From Codonopsis lanceolata (lineage: Eukaryota > Streptophyta > Magnoliopsida > Asterales > Campanulaceae), in contig CM028382.1 in NCBI GenBank assembly GCA_013146195.2, positions 7,882,767 to 7,946,766 on the forward strand: a stretch of DNA of 64,000 nucleotides, given 5' to 3'. Positions 47,872 through 60,675 of the stretch are shown piece after piece. The notes under the pieces were generated by a model. It was given only the letters and a program-made list of their open reading frames with translations, did no database searches and had not been told where the DNA came from. The translations under genes and the position numbers were made by a program. How positions within the stretch are numbered: position 1 is the stretch's first letter; every line of letters begins with the position of its first letter.

Positions 47872-49164
47872 ATGTCGTTCTCAGCCATGTCCTTTGAGCT
47901 TCCTGAGATTAGGAAGATCACTAATAAGTTCGATGAGAGAAGGATCATAAGGAAAGGGGAATCTGCAATTACTTACAAGGGGATCTGCAATGATGGCCAG
48001 ATTGTTGCGGTGAAGCGTTTAAATAAAGAGATGAATCTAGCAGACCAGTTCTGGAACGAGATTCAGATACTCTCCAATTTTCCTAGCAATTATCTCGTCT
48101 CTCTTCTGGGTTATTGTGATGATTCGGATGAGTTAATACTCGTTCACGAATTTATGCACAAAGGGACACTGGAAGATAATCTCTTTAACTCAGCTACCAC
48201 TAGTCCGTCATGGGAGCAGCGCCTCAAGATATGCATCGACACTGCCAAAGGGTTGGATTATCTCCATAATTGCACTGCTCAAACCGAAAGAATCATTCAT
48301 CGGAATCTAAACCCTGCTAACATTCTGATAGACGAATATTGGACGGCCAAGATATCAGATTTCGGATCCGCAAAGATAGCCCCGGCAAATCAGACTAATA
48401 CTGCTGTAAAAACCCGCATGAATAAGTCTGTTTATTTGGATCCAAACTATCAGTTCACCGGTGAACTAACCACGAGAACAGACGTATATGCGTTTGGGGT
48501 GATAATGTTTGAACTGCTGTGTGGAAGACCGGCACCTTTCGATGAAACACCTCCTCAAAAGTTGCGTGATTGGGCCAAACATCACATAACTGATCAAACA
48601 CTTGGTCAGGTCATCGACCCACGTCTTGAAGGGCAAATCTCAGCAGATTGTTTGAAGGAGTTTGCTGATATCGCTAACAAGTGCTTGCTAGTTAACCTCA
48701 GTAGTCGCCCAAAGTTGCCCGAAGTGGTCGAAAGGCTAGAGTCGGTATTGAAAAAATGCCAAAAGACACGGTCTGTGTCAAATCCAACCACAAGAAGGCC
48801 AAATGAAGTTGGAAACAATCCAAAATCAGTTGTACCATCTTCTGGTTCTGGTTCTTGTTCTGTTTCTGGTAAATTATACTTGTCGGGTACCCGGGATAAA
48901 AATGTTTTGTATTATACGAGTTCGAGAACAAACAGAAAGACAGCCATAGATTACCGTTTGGTTCAGATAGTTTTGGAGGAGTACGGAGTGGATGCTGAGA
49001 AAAGGGATGTTATGGCTAACGAATCATACAAAAGGCAATTGAAGGGCGTGTTTGGAGAGAAGGTGATCAACCTGCCGCAACTATTTGTTAGAGGAAATCA
49101 CGTTGGGGATGCAGATGAGATTATGAGACTTCATGCTGGAGGAGATTTGGAAAAGATTTTCTGA
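47872..49164 (+). CDS. Receptor-kinase-like pseudokinase fused to a glutaredoxin-like domain
   Basis: 430 residues, single exon, complete. No signal peptide or membrane segment is seen, so it is probably cytosolic. Kinase fold at about 10-292, closest to CrRLK1L/RLCK-type kinases: degenerate Gly loop (RKGESAITYKG, 28-37), VAVK Lys48, Glu63, DFG at 163-165, YLDPNY at 188-193, Asp204, Arg279. The catalytic loop reads HRNLNPAN (143-150): Asp is Asn and the loop Lys is Asn, so phosphotransfer is unlikely. A Ser/Pro-rich linker (about 300-335) leads to a glutaredoxin-like domain (343-430) with the cis-Pro segment NLPQLFV and a GDADEIMRLHAGGDLEKI end. YTSSRTNRKT stands where CxxC would be, as in plant glutaredoxin-like proteins without a redox centre. 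Likely a signalling scaffold. I recall no such family. The first ATG (47872) is used; 47887 is possible. Confidence 0.9.
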   Translation: MSFSAMSFELPEIRKITNKFDERRIIRKGESAITYKGICNDGQIVAVKRLNKEMNLADQFWNEIQILSNFPSNYLVSLLGYCDDSDELILVHEFMHKGTLEDNLFNSATTSPSWEQRLKICIDTAKGLDYLHNCTAQTERIIHRNLNPANILIDEYWTAKISDFGSAKIAPANQTNTAVKTRMNKSVYLDPNYQFTGELTTRTDVYAFGVIMFELLCGRPAPFDETPPQKLRDWAKHHITDQTLGQVIDPRLEGQISADCLKEFADIANKCLLVNLSSRPKLPEVVERLESVLKKCQKTRSVSNPTTRRPNEVGNNPKSVVPSSGSGSCSVSGKLYLSGTRDKNVLYYTSSRTNRKTAIDYRLVQIVLEEYGVDAEKRDVMANESYKRQLKGVFGEKVINLPQLFVRGNHVGDADEIMRLHAGGDLEKIF

Positions 49165-49385
49165 AGTCTCCTTTAAAAATAATCTCAGGTAACATCCACA
49201 TATTTAAAAACTTTTTCATTTAACTAGAATAATGCCTTTATTCATTCCCATTTAAATTTGTTGAGTGATCCTAAAGAATCACACCGTCGGTTGACATCGT
49301 GTTTTAGAACTAACTAGTTTTTTTAACATGTGCGTTAAACACACATCAACTAAATTATACATTAAAAAATAAGGAGGATTAGTTT
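49165..49385. other. 3' flank of the pseudokinase gene
   Basis: AT-rich, presumably the 3' UTR and terminator region. The last five bases before 49391 (ATTAA) are the TSD of the next element. Confidence 0.4.
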
Positions 49386-49608
49386 ATTAATGTTGAAACT
49401 AACAAAGTTTAGGAATAATGACATAGCCTTTACATTGATATTGTGAACATATTTATAGGGTTACAATACTTGCTACACAAGTTAGTCTAAATACAAGAGG
49501 GATTAGAAAACCTAAATACAAGAGGGATTAGGAAACCTAAATACAAGAGGGACTAGGAAACCTAAATACAATTAAATTAGGAAAGTATCTAAAGATAATT
49601 ATAATATA

Positions 49609-50994
49609 TTACAAATATATTATATTCACTAATACTATAAATATAATATATATTAAATATATTATATTCTCTAATATGCTCCCGCAAGATGGATCACCGT
49701 TAGGAGAGACAAATCTTGTGAAGAATATATATGCGACAAATCTTGTGAAGAATATATATGGACAAATGAGAGTGGAAAAATGAGAGGGTGATCGGCGCGA
49801 AATGAGGAGGGGTCGGCGAGCTGGGTCTTCCGAGGAAGACAAGTTGTTGAGTGAGGGGTCTTCGGCGAGCTGGTGAGAGCCTGGTTTGCTGAAGACATGG
49901 TTTGCTCGAGGAGCGAGCCGGGTTGAGGAGTGTCGCTTGCGAGCCGGGCGAGAGCTGGGTTGGCCGAGGAGTCCTGAGTTGCTCGAGGAGCGAGCTGGTT
50001 GAGGGTCTTCGGCGAGCTGGTGAGAGTCTGGTTTGCCGAGGAGACATGGTTTGCTCAATGAGCGAGCTGGTGAGAGCCGTTTTTGCCGAAGAGTCCGTGA
50101 GGTGCTCGAGGGGCGAGCTGTTGAGAGAGGACTGCAGCGAGCTTGTGAGAGCCAGGTTTGCTGAGGAGTCCGTGGGTTGCTCGAGGAGCGAGCTGTTTGA
50201 GGGAAGGCCTCAGCGAGCTGGTGAAAGCCGGGTTTGCTGAAGAGTCTGTGAGTTGCTCGAGGGGTGAGCTGGTGAGGGAGGACTGCAGCGAGCTGGTGAA
50301 AGCCAGGTTTGCTGAAGAGTCCGTGAGTTGCTCGAGGGGCGAGCTGTTGAGAGAGGACCGCAACAGCCGCGAGAGCCGGCTTGCCGAGGAGTCCGTAAGT
50401 TGCTCGAGGGGCGAGCTGTTGAGGGAGGACTGCAGCGAGCTGGTGAGAGCCGGGTTTGCTGAGGAGTCCGTAAGTTGCTCGAGGGGCGAGCTGTTGAGGG
50501 AGGACTGCAGCGAGCTGGTGAGAGCCGGGTTTGCTGAGGAGTCCGTAAGTTGCTCGAGGAGCGAGCTGTTGAGGGAGGGCCTCAACGAGCTGGTTAGGGC
50601 TGGGTTTGTCGAGGAATCCTTGAGATGCAGGAGAGGCAAGCAATGGAGGAAGGACGCCGGCGAGCTGGTGAGAGCCGGGTTTTCCGAGTAGTCCGGAGTT
50701 GCTCGATAAGCGAGCTAGTGGAGGGAGGGCGGTGGCAAGCTTGCCTTCCGGCGAAGAGACGAGCTGGGTTTGGCAAGGATGCCGAATTACTCGAGGAACG
50801 AGCGGGCCGGGAGGGCGTGGAGAGAGAGGGCCTCGCGAGCTGTTGAATGAGGGAGTTGGCGAGCTTGCCTTCAGAGGAGGGCAAGCTGGGTTCGGGAGGG
50901 CGTCGGCGAGCTGATCACAACTGGTTTTGCCGAGGAATCCTAGGGGGTGCTCGATTAACGTGAAGAGGGTTTTGACAGGTGGTGTGATAAGCAA
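49609..50994 (-). other. Repeat-coded ORF inside the small copia element
   Basis: A 461-residue frame on the element's coding strand. It is built largely of a 25-residue repeat (LAPRATYGLLSKPGSHQLAA core) from the 75-bp DNA units, and its last codons run into the 3' LTR. Other frames on both strands are also open across the array (for example 50158-50691 plus, 50055-50639 minus), because a 75-bp period keeps any stop-free frame open. The long ORF may therefore be a by-product. No known domain, signal peptide or membrane segment. Confidence 0.35.
49880..50760. repeat. 75-bp tandem repeat array, about 10 units
   Basis: Units start with 'gagtccgtaagttgctcgag' words at roughly 75-base spacing (50165, 50240, 50315, 50388, 50463 and 50538 are clear). 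Outer units at both ends are more diverged. The central units differ by only a few bases. Confidence 0.85.
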
Positions 50995-51481
50995 TGAGGT
51001 GCCAAGGTGTAGGAGGGGCGTGAGGTGTGGTGGAATGAAAGTTTATGGTTGCGGAAGGCTGAGGAAGGTCCGCGGCGAGCTCGGTAGAGCTTGGTTGGCC
51101 GAGGTGTCCTTTTTGTTGCTTAGGAGGGGGGGACCTTGGCGTTACCAGGGTGATGGGTGATGGATCTGAGCTTTGGGTTTGGTGGTCAGATCTGGGTTGG
51201 CAGCGGCTTTGGTGGGCGGAAGGTATAAGGAGGCGGAAGGTTGGTGGTTAGAGGTGCTAACGGAGAGGCGGCTGAGGATAGACCAAGGCGAGCTTGTCAA
51301 AGCTTGGTTGGCCAAGGTGTCCTTTGGTTGCTCAAAGGGAGGGGGTGGAAACGGCTTGGCTGTGGAGAGTCGCCGGATCTAAACTTGGGATTGGGTTGGC
51401 GACGGCTGTATGGGAGGAAGTTTTAGGGTTGAGGAAGTCGTGGGTTTGCGGAAGATGGTAGTTGTAGGTTTTAAGAGCGAG

Positions 51482-51493
51482 GCTCTGATACCA
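51482..51493 (-). promoter_or_regulatory. Primer binding site, initiator Met tRNA type
   Basis: TGGTATCAGAGC read on the minus strand, directly after the LTR end CAACA. It fixes the element's orientation. Confidence 0.85.
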
Positions 51494-51784
51494 TGTTGAA
51501 ACTAATAAAGTTTAGGAATAATGGCATAGCCTTTACATTTATATTGTGAACATATTTATAGGGTTACAATACTTGCTACACAAGTTAGTCTAAATACAAG
51601 AGGGATTAGGAAACCTAAATACAAGAGGGATTAGGAAACCTAAATACAAGAGGGACTAGGAAACCTAAATACAATTAAATTAGGAAAGTATCTAAAGATA
51701 ATTATAATATATTACAAATATATTATATTCACTAATACTATAAATATAATATATATTAAATATATTATACTCTCTAATAATTAA

Positions 51785-52489
51785 CAATTACACATAAGTA
51801 TATCACTAATCATTATAGATTCTAAAAAATTTCTTTATATACAACATTAATTGTCTTATTAGTTAGTTTTTCATCTTTATCGCATATCAATATCTTCAAA
51901 CCAAAATAATTTATTATTCTACAAATTATGACATATAATGTCTATGGTTAAATACTGGTTTTTTTTTCAAAAATATACATACGGGCAATTATTGACTTTG
52001 ACAGTTGTTAATTGTCATTGTATATGATATAAGAAATGTAAATTGTCTTATCTGGAACTTGAAAGACAATTTTACATCAGATAGAGTTAATGACAATCGT
52101 GGGATAAAAATATTTTCTCCAACATTGTTTCCTTTCAAAATTTGTGTTTAAACAATGTGATCCTCAAAATTTATGATGATTAGTCTTGTTCCATTGTATA
52201 ATCATGCAGAATTGTCAATATTTCTTAATAGCATTACTGGAACACTAATTTTAAGTGTCAATACATGACCTGACAACTCCGAACACTTTATACTATTTAA
52301 AAACTCTATATAATGAATGCATTCGAAGAAATTTTTTCCGGCCTGCAAATAAAATCTAAACTCAAATAAGTTCTTCCTTTTGAATGATTACTTTTATTAA
52401 ATTATATTTGTATTTTATGAATAAAGAAATTTCTTAGAAGAAAATAAGCTAAAATGAAAATAACGAAATTATTTTTACTGTCAACTATT
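51785..52489. other. Unassigned AT-rich spacer
   Basis: No coding region or terminal repeat recognised. Confidence 0.35.
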
Positions 52490-53245
52490 ATTTTTGTTTG
52501 TAAATTATTTTGATTTTAATAAATTTTCTTATTTTTTTTGTTTTATTTACTTCGTAACTATTATTTTGTTTTATTTTTAAGAATTAGTTTTATGGAAAAA
52601 ATTTGTTCCGTAATTTTTTATTATTATTTTACTAACCTCAGTTTAAATTGTTTTTATTTTATTGACTCTGTAACTATTATTTTGGTTCTATCAGATATTT
52701 TTTTGTTTTACATAACTATTTTTAATAATTTGTTTTAAACTTTTCTTCCGTAAATTATTTTTATAAGTTTACTAACCTCTGTTTAAATTATTTTTGTTTT
52801 ATTGACTCCGTAACTATTATTTTTGTTCCATAAAATATTGTTATGTAACTAATATATTTTTGGTTTACATTTCTATTTTTAAGAATTTGTTTAAAATTTT
52901 TGTTCCGTAAATTATTTTTATTATTTTAGTAACCTCAGTTTAATTTTTTTTTGTTTTTATTGACTTTGCAACTATTATTTTTATTTCATCAAATATTTTT
53001 ATTTTACTAACTTATTTTTGTTTTACATATATATTTTTAAGAATTTGTTTTAAACTTTTGTTCCGTAAATTATTTTATTTTACTAACCTCCGAGTTAAAT
53101 TATTTTTTGTTTTGTTGATTTAGTAACTTTTATTTTTATAGTGGTTTGCTCCATAAATTATTTTTATTTTATAACCTCTTATATTTTTGTTTTCTTGATT
53201 CCGGAATCATTATTTTTGTTTTAGTTACTATTTTTAATATTTAAA
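52490..53245. repeat. AT-rich tandem array, monomer about 155 bp, about 5 copies
   Basis: Units share 'ttccgtaaattatttt', 'actaacctc', 'gtaactattatttt' and 'taagaatttgtttt' in fixed order. Boundaries are near 52605, 52748, 52905 and 53064, with a partial unit before and a decayed one after. No coding sense. Confidence 0.75.
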
Positions 53246-53470
53246 AAGAGAAAAATGTTTAAATATAATTAAAGAGGGGAGATGGTGGTGATGAGTGAAA
53301 AAATAAGAAGGAAATGAGAGAGAGAAAGAGAAATACAATCAGAGAAGGTAGGAGAGAGAAAGGGTAAAATGGTAACTCAAAAGTCAATAATTCAAAAGTG
53401 ATATTTTGGAGGGGTAAATCCACCATTGTCATTATATATATATAGATAGTCATTAATCATTAGCTGACAC

Positions 53471-53673
53471 TCGGGGTGTAAGTCTGAATCACGGAATCTT
53501 GGAATCGAATCGAATTGAATCTGTAGATTTGGTTCGGTTTTGATGTAGGATGATTCAGTTCAGGTTTGAAAAGTTTATAAATCGGTCGATTGAGTTCGGT
53601 TTGCGATTTTTACTTCTAAACCGAATCAAACCAAATCGAATCGAACTGAATCGTCATATTAAAATATATGATT

Positions 53674-53718
<45 letters not shown>

Positions 53719-54854
53719 TATATAAATATATTTATAATTTTATATTTATAATATCATTCTTAATTATATCATTTTTAAAATATCTTACATTTGACTTATG
53801 GACAATGAGTAATTGAGTACTGAGAAGTAGGACAAAGGTCTTACAAACCAAATTTTCAAAATCCAAAAGAGACTTCTCTCTCTCTCTCCCAAAACAACCC
53901 TAGAACTTTGCAGAACCCAACGTCGACATTGTCGCCGTCTAACTCGCAATCTCGCATATTCGCTCTCGCTCGTAGTCTAGCTCTCCAGTAGGCAGTAGTC
54001 CAATCTTCATTCTTCACTATGGTAAGCTTTCGTCTCCTTCTCTTTCTCACCCTATCTCCCTTTTTCTCTCTATCTTTGCATCTCTCTCTCTTTCCTCCGG
54101 TTTTCTCTTTCCTCTGGTTTTTCTTTCTTTTAGAATTTTAATTTTCATGGTTGAGTTCAATACCTCTCTTTAGTTCGATGGTTGTAAATCCCTACAAAGT
54201 ACAAACTGATTCCCCATATTTAGCAGCACACACACACATATGGCTGCTAAGTGCTCACAGTGTGGTCATGATCTATTCAACAACTCATTTGATCTTGTAT
54301 GCTAAAATTTGATGTCACTTTTTTTAAAGGAGGATAGATTGATATCATGTCTCAAGCACACATATATATTTAATTTATTTTTTGCTCCGTACTAACTGCT
54401 GTTAATTTAGATTCCAGCTTGGGAATCATGGATCCAATTACTTAATCGAGGAAAAGCTTGAGACTCACTTTACATTTACTTGGAAAAAGGGAAAATTATA
54501 TCAGAGCATATGAGACCGACCTGCTGGACTTTGCATGGATGTTTGCTTTCAAGTTTCAAGAAAATTGTGCAAGAGAATTAATTTTGATAAACATGTTTTT
54601 TTATTTTTTGTTCATTTGGTTTGAAAATATAATTTTTAATGTTTGATTTGATGTTAAGTTGTTAATTAGCCTAACAATTTTTTATTTAATTTATTTTTTT
54701 ATTTAAACCACCAAACCGAATCATTCGATTCGATTTGGTTCGGTTTCAAACATCCCGTGGTTCGATTCAGTTTGAGAAACATGGAACCATTAGAAGTCGG
54801 TTTGATTTGTGGTTTTGGCCTCGAATCGAACCAAGCCGAACTGTTACACCCCTA
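53471..54854. mobile_element. hAT-like non-autonomous DNA transposon
   Basis: 1384 bp with 11-bp terminal inverted repeats (TCGGGGTGTAA and TTACACCCCTA, one mismatch). An imperfect 8-bp TSD flanks it (gctgacac 53463-53470, gtcgacac 54855-54862). Both arms are rich in GAATCGAACCGAA-type words in opposite orientation. The middle (53870-54030) resembles a gene 5' end: a CT-rich leader followed by ATG at 54019 directly against GTAAGC, a splice-donor form. No transposase is seen. Contains (TA)n at 53678-53714. The family call rests on TSD length and ends only. Confidence 0.6.
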
Positions 54855-54862
54855 GTCGACAC

Positions 54863-55608
54863 CAACTTTATAGTAAGGGTATTTTGGGTATTTTATAGAA
54901 AAAAGACGAAAAGTTTGATGTTAAAAAAATTAACTAAAAAAAAGGTAGGACCAATTTAAAAATTTGATCTAAGTTGAGTGACCAAATTTAAAGAATCACG
55001 CGGCCGGTCAGTTGATTTTATGTTTCCGAACTAATAGATATTAGCAAAAACTTGGCTAAGGCGATTTTACACATATTTTTTCTAAGACGGATCCTCTTTA
55101 CCCGACCTACTGTGTGTTGGTGAGTTGAGTTGTGAGAGAGTAGGACTCTGTCTTACAAATTAAGATCCGTAAAACTCTTTTACAAGAGACTTACTCATAC
55201 TCATTCACCGTTGGTCGACACCAACTTTATAGCAAGGTTTTTTGGGAATTTAAAAAAAATAAACGAAGGATCAAATAATAAGGATCTTAATTTGTAAGAC
55301 AAGTTGAAATTTTTTTTCATTCAATAATAAGAGTATTCTAGAGAGTTAATGACGTTTTGACTATTAATTACCTTTTGATAGAAGTATAATTAAATTACAG
55401 CTTTAAAATTTTGAATTTAAAAAATAGACTTTTTTTTTCTGGGACCGGGGTAAATAACACTAGCAAATTAAGAGTATTCTTATTTTTCTTTAAACGTTTT
55501 TCAATTTTATAATTAGTTATATTTTAAAAAATACTTCAAATGTATATAGTTTAAAGTAGTTAAATGATACTTTAGTGAAGTTAGAGAGTAGTTATTTATA
55601 GTTTAATA
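54863..55608. other. Unassigned AT-rich region with a short duplication
   Basis: The right flank of the hAT-like element ('tcgacaccaactttatag', 54856-54873) recurs at 55214-55231 with similar following sequence. No gene seen. Confidence 0.35.
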
Positions 55609-55800
55609 CTCCCTCCCTCCGTTCCTGGAAAAAAATTCACTGTTGCATTTTTAAATATTTCTTAAAGAGTCAATTTTTAAAAATGACGATATAAAAATGT
55701 CATTTTAGTACTAATTAGTAGTTCTAAAAGTGCTATTTCTCTTTCAGTTTTCTCCTACAATGACAGGATGCACTCATTTCTCATCGACTAAGTAAATGCT
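55609..55800. mobile_element. One-ended Stowaway-like MITE remnant
   Basis: CTCCCTCCCTCCGTTCC after TA is the usual Stowaway-type terminus. No matching right end is found, so the limit at 55800 is arbitrary and the copy is probably truncated. Confidence 0.35.
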
Positions 55801-55979
55801 CATTGTTTTGTATGCATCGTTGTTCTTAATTAATTATTTAGCCCGTGTTCAGTCGGATATAATGTGAGATATATATATATATATATTTTATAATAATAAT
55901 ATAACTTTTGGACATTATAATTAGATTATTAATCTCCTCTATGGTTTTTTTTTCTATTGTTACTAATTTTAAACGAATT

Positions 55980-58680
<2,701 letters not shown>

Positions 58681-59014
58681 TGGTTGCAACATGTCTATGT
58701 TGGCTTTGACTTTAGCAAGTTCTATTTCAATGCCCTGCTCGGTTACCATGAACACAAGGATTTTGCTCCTTGGTAACTCCGAATGTGCATTTGGTCAAGT
58801 TGAGATTCATCTGGTATTTTCTTAACCTATCGAAGAATTTTTCGAAGGTATTTGACATGGGCACCATTTGTATCTTCAGAATGCACAATCATATCATCCC
58901 CGTATACTTCGACTTCTTTATGTATTATATCGTGGAAGAGGGTAGTGGCAGCTCTTTGGTATGTAGCCCCAACATTTTTTAATCCAAATGGCATGACAGT
59001 ATTGCAATAAGTTC
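58681..59014 (-). pseudogene. Ty3/gypsy reverse transcriptase fragment, Tat-like
   Basis: Minus-strand translation gives GTYCNTVMPFGLKNVGATYQ, EVYGDDMIVHSEDTNGAHV, then NLTKCTFGVTK and (in shifted frame) VTEQGIEIELAKVKA. It matches outer-element RT at about 29560-29880. The catalytic box reads YGDD. Both ends are cut: one by the tandem array, the other by the CACTA terminus at 59015. Confidence 0.82.
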
Positions 59015-59037
59015 CACTACAACAAAAATGGTCTTTC

Positions 59038-59643
59038 ACAACGTTTTAAAAACGTTGTAATATGTCTTTAACAACGTTTTAAAAAATGTTGTGGAAACTA
59101 ACTTTGTAATAGGTCATTTTTTACAACGTTTTAAAAAACGTTGTCTTATGTCATTACATAACAATATTGTGGACAATAATAACAACATTTTAAAAACGTT
59201 GTTAATAATGTAACACAACATTTACTAATAAAACGTTGTAGAAAGTTTTATACAACATTTATTAAAAAAACGTTGTATAAAACTTTCTACAACGTTTAAG
59301 AAGAAAACGTTGTAATACACTTTCTACAACGTTTTTTTTAATAAACGTTGTAGAAAGTTTTTTTTTAGAAGGTTTTCTTCATAAGCGTTGTAGAAAGTTT
59401 TATGCGTTTATTAACGTTAATATAAAACTTTATCTGCGCGTTTATAAACTCACGTTGTAAAAACTTTCTACAACGTTTTTTTAATAAACGTTGTATAACG
59501 TTTATTACAACGTTATAAAGAAAACGTTGTAGAAAATTTTATACAACATTTATTAAGAAAACGTTGTATAAAACTTTCTCAAGCGTTTTATTTATAAACG
59601 TTGTAATAAACTTTATACAACGTTTATAAAACGTTGTAATAGC
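59038..59643. repeat. Subterminal palindrome field of the CACTA element
   Basis: About 15 copies of ACAACGTTTT(A)n or AAAACGTTGT arms, mostly arranged as short inverted pairs such as ACAACGTTTTAAAAACGTTGT's two halves (59038-59058). Such motifs are the binding sites of the TNPA-type transposase in the superfamily. Spacing is 20-40 bases. Confidence 0.85.
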
Positions 59644-60039
59644 CATTTTCCAACAAACACAAAATTAAAAGCAATCCTGGATCTTGTTCTGTTCCTGAAA
59701 TGTGTAACATGATTCAAGGATGAGCAAATATATATTCTAGATAAACATAATCCCAACTGGGAATTTGACACTTTCATATTTATCTAACAAGATGCAATAG
59801 TTGTAAAGCCACGTCCAAATCCAACCAATTTTTACAATAGTTGCGAGAAACGTTCCAAACAGATGCCAATTTTTTAAAGATGAGGACAAGTTCATAATAA
59901 AGCCACGTCCAAATCAGACCACTACAACATCTATCTGGAGAAAAACCAACATAATTTATCGAGAAAAAGCAGAATCCTAGGAAAAAACGGATCGACTCAA
60001 TAGCAAGCATATGCAAAAATATGTTTAACGACTCCAGAC
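59644..60039. other. CACTA interior, unassigned
   Basis: No confident coding region. A direct repeat of 'aaagccacgtccaaatc' occurs at 59805-59821 and 59900-59916, about 95 bp apart. The minus-strand ORF 59780-60106 covers the duplication. Confidence 0.4.
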
Positions 60040-60112
60040 TTGCATGTCTGAACAATGCAAAATTGCTTTTCATTTGAAGATCTTCATAGTTGTAAACACA
60101 CTTCACAAAGCG
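60040..60112 (-). pseudogene. RPN1-like exon fragment, second part
   Basis: Reads FVKCVYNYEDLQMK and, one frame over, KQFCI. This is similar to the segment that follows the first fragment in RPN1 (a YVKQVF...KKQFC pattern). A one-base loss in an A run would explain the frame change. Short, so less certain than the 60476-60600 part. Confidence 0.5.
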
Positions 60113-60320
60113 CCAAGGAAACCATCGGGTATTAGACCCAAATCATAAAAATAAAAATAAAAAGAGAAGAAAATCAAATTAAGCTCCATTATCTTCATTT
60201 ATGATTTGTGCCAATTCTTGTTTCTTTTAGAATCATAACTCCTGATTGGTTATGACATTCAACGTGTGTATTTGATACAAATTGAGACAAATTCTTGCTC
60301 ACTAAACCAAGATTATTATT

Positions 60321-60431
60321 TTATTGTTTTATTTTTTGATAGTAAGTGTGACCCCTTGATATGGGGATTGGAACCAAGGACCTCAAGGGCTGCTGAGTGC
60401 CCTTGCCATCTCTCCCACCTCTTGAGGTCAT
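60321..60431 (-). mobile_element. SINE with 18-bp target-site duplication
   Basis: 111 bp flanked by exact copies of TAAACCAAGATTATTATT (60303-60320 and 60432-60449). On the minus strand it begins ATGACCTCAAGAGGTGGGAG and has a box B-like GGTTCCAATCC. It ends in an A/T-rich AAAATAAAACAATAA tail. It lies in the intron between the two RPN1-like fragments, so it arrived later or was captured with them. Confidence 0.8.
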
Positions 60432-60475
60432 TAAACCAAGATTATTATTCTCTAAAGTAATTTCAAAATACATAC

Positions 60476-60600
60476 CGGCATTTTGTCAATGCATATTGCA
60501 ATCTGAAGAGCCCTTGGGTATTCTTCAAATCTCATACACAGTGCGAATCCAATCTCCAAAACTGATATATCATCTGGTCCGGGGAGGTATCTGCAGCATG
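60476..60600 (-). pseudogene. 26S proteasome subunit RPN1-like exon fragment
   Basis: Reads RYLPGPDDISVLEIGFALC followed by MRFEEYPRALQIAICIDKMP, then a splice donor GT at 60475-60474. RPN1 is the largest base subunit of the proteasome regulatory particle and docks ubiquitin receptors. The RYLPGPDD...FEEYPxALQIA pattern is characteristic of it. Upstream sequence to a good acceptor (tttgcatttcag, ending 60675) is not RPN1-like, so the exon may be a chimera. Only about 40 of some 890 residues are present. Confidence 0.72.
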
Positions 60601-60675
60601 TTCAGTGAAAAACATAATAAGAATAACACCAGCCTGGCGATAAAATGGAGAGATATAGTCAAGACCAAGGGCTTC

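Larger units (their letters stand above)
49391..51779 (-). mobile_element. Small non-autonomous copia-type LTR element with a 75-bp internal repeat
   Basis: 2389 bp between ATTAA duplications (49386-49390 and 51780-51784). LTRs of 286 bp each (49391-49676 and 51494-51779) differ at about five positions, so insertion is recent. On the minus strand the LTR starts TATTAGAGA and ends TTTCAACA, so the ends are TA...CA rather than TG...CA. TGGTATCAGAGC follows the 5' LTR (51493-51482), the copia-type primer site for initiator Met tRNA. The 1.8-kb interior has no retroelement protein and is much richer in G+C than its surroundings. It is mostly tandem repeat. Confidence 0.88.

Noticed and set aside
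49880..50760. CRISPR-like array at the 75-bp repeats
   Set aside because: The units are contiguous without unique spacers, the DNA is plant, and the array sits inside an LTR element.
59015..59643. A short complete CACTA MITE ending near 59643
   Set aside because: No inverted TTGTAGTG terminus is present at the end of the palindrome field, and the gypsy RT sequence does not resume there.
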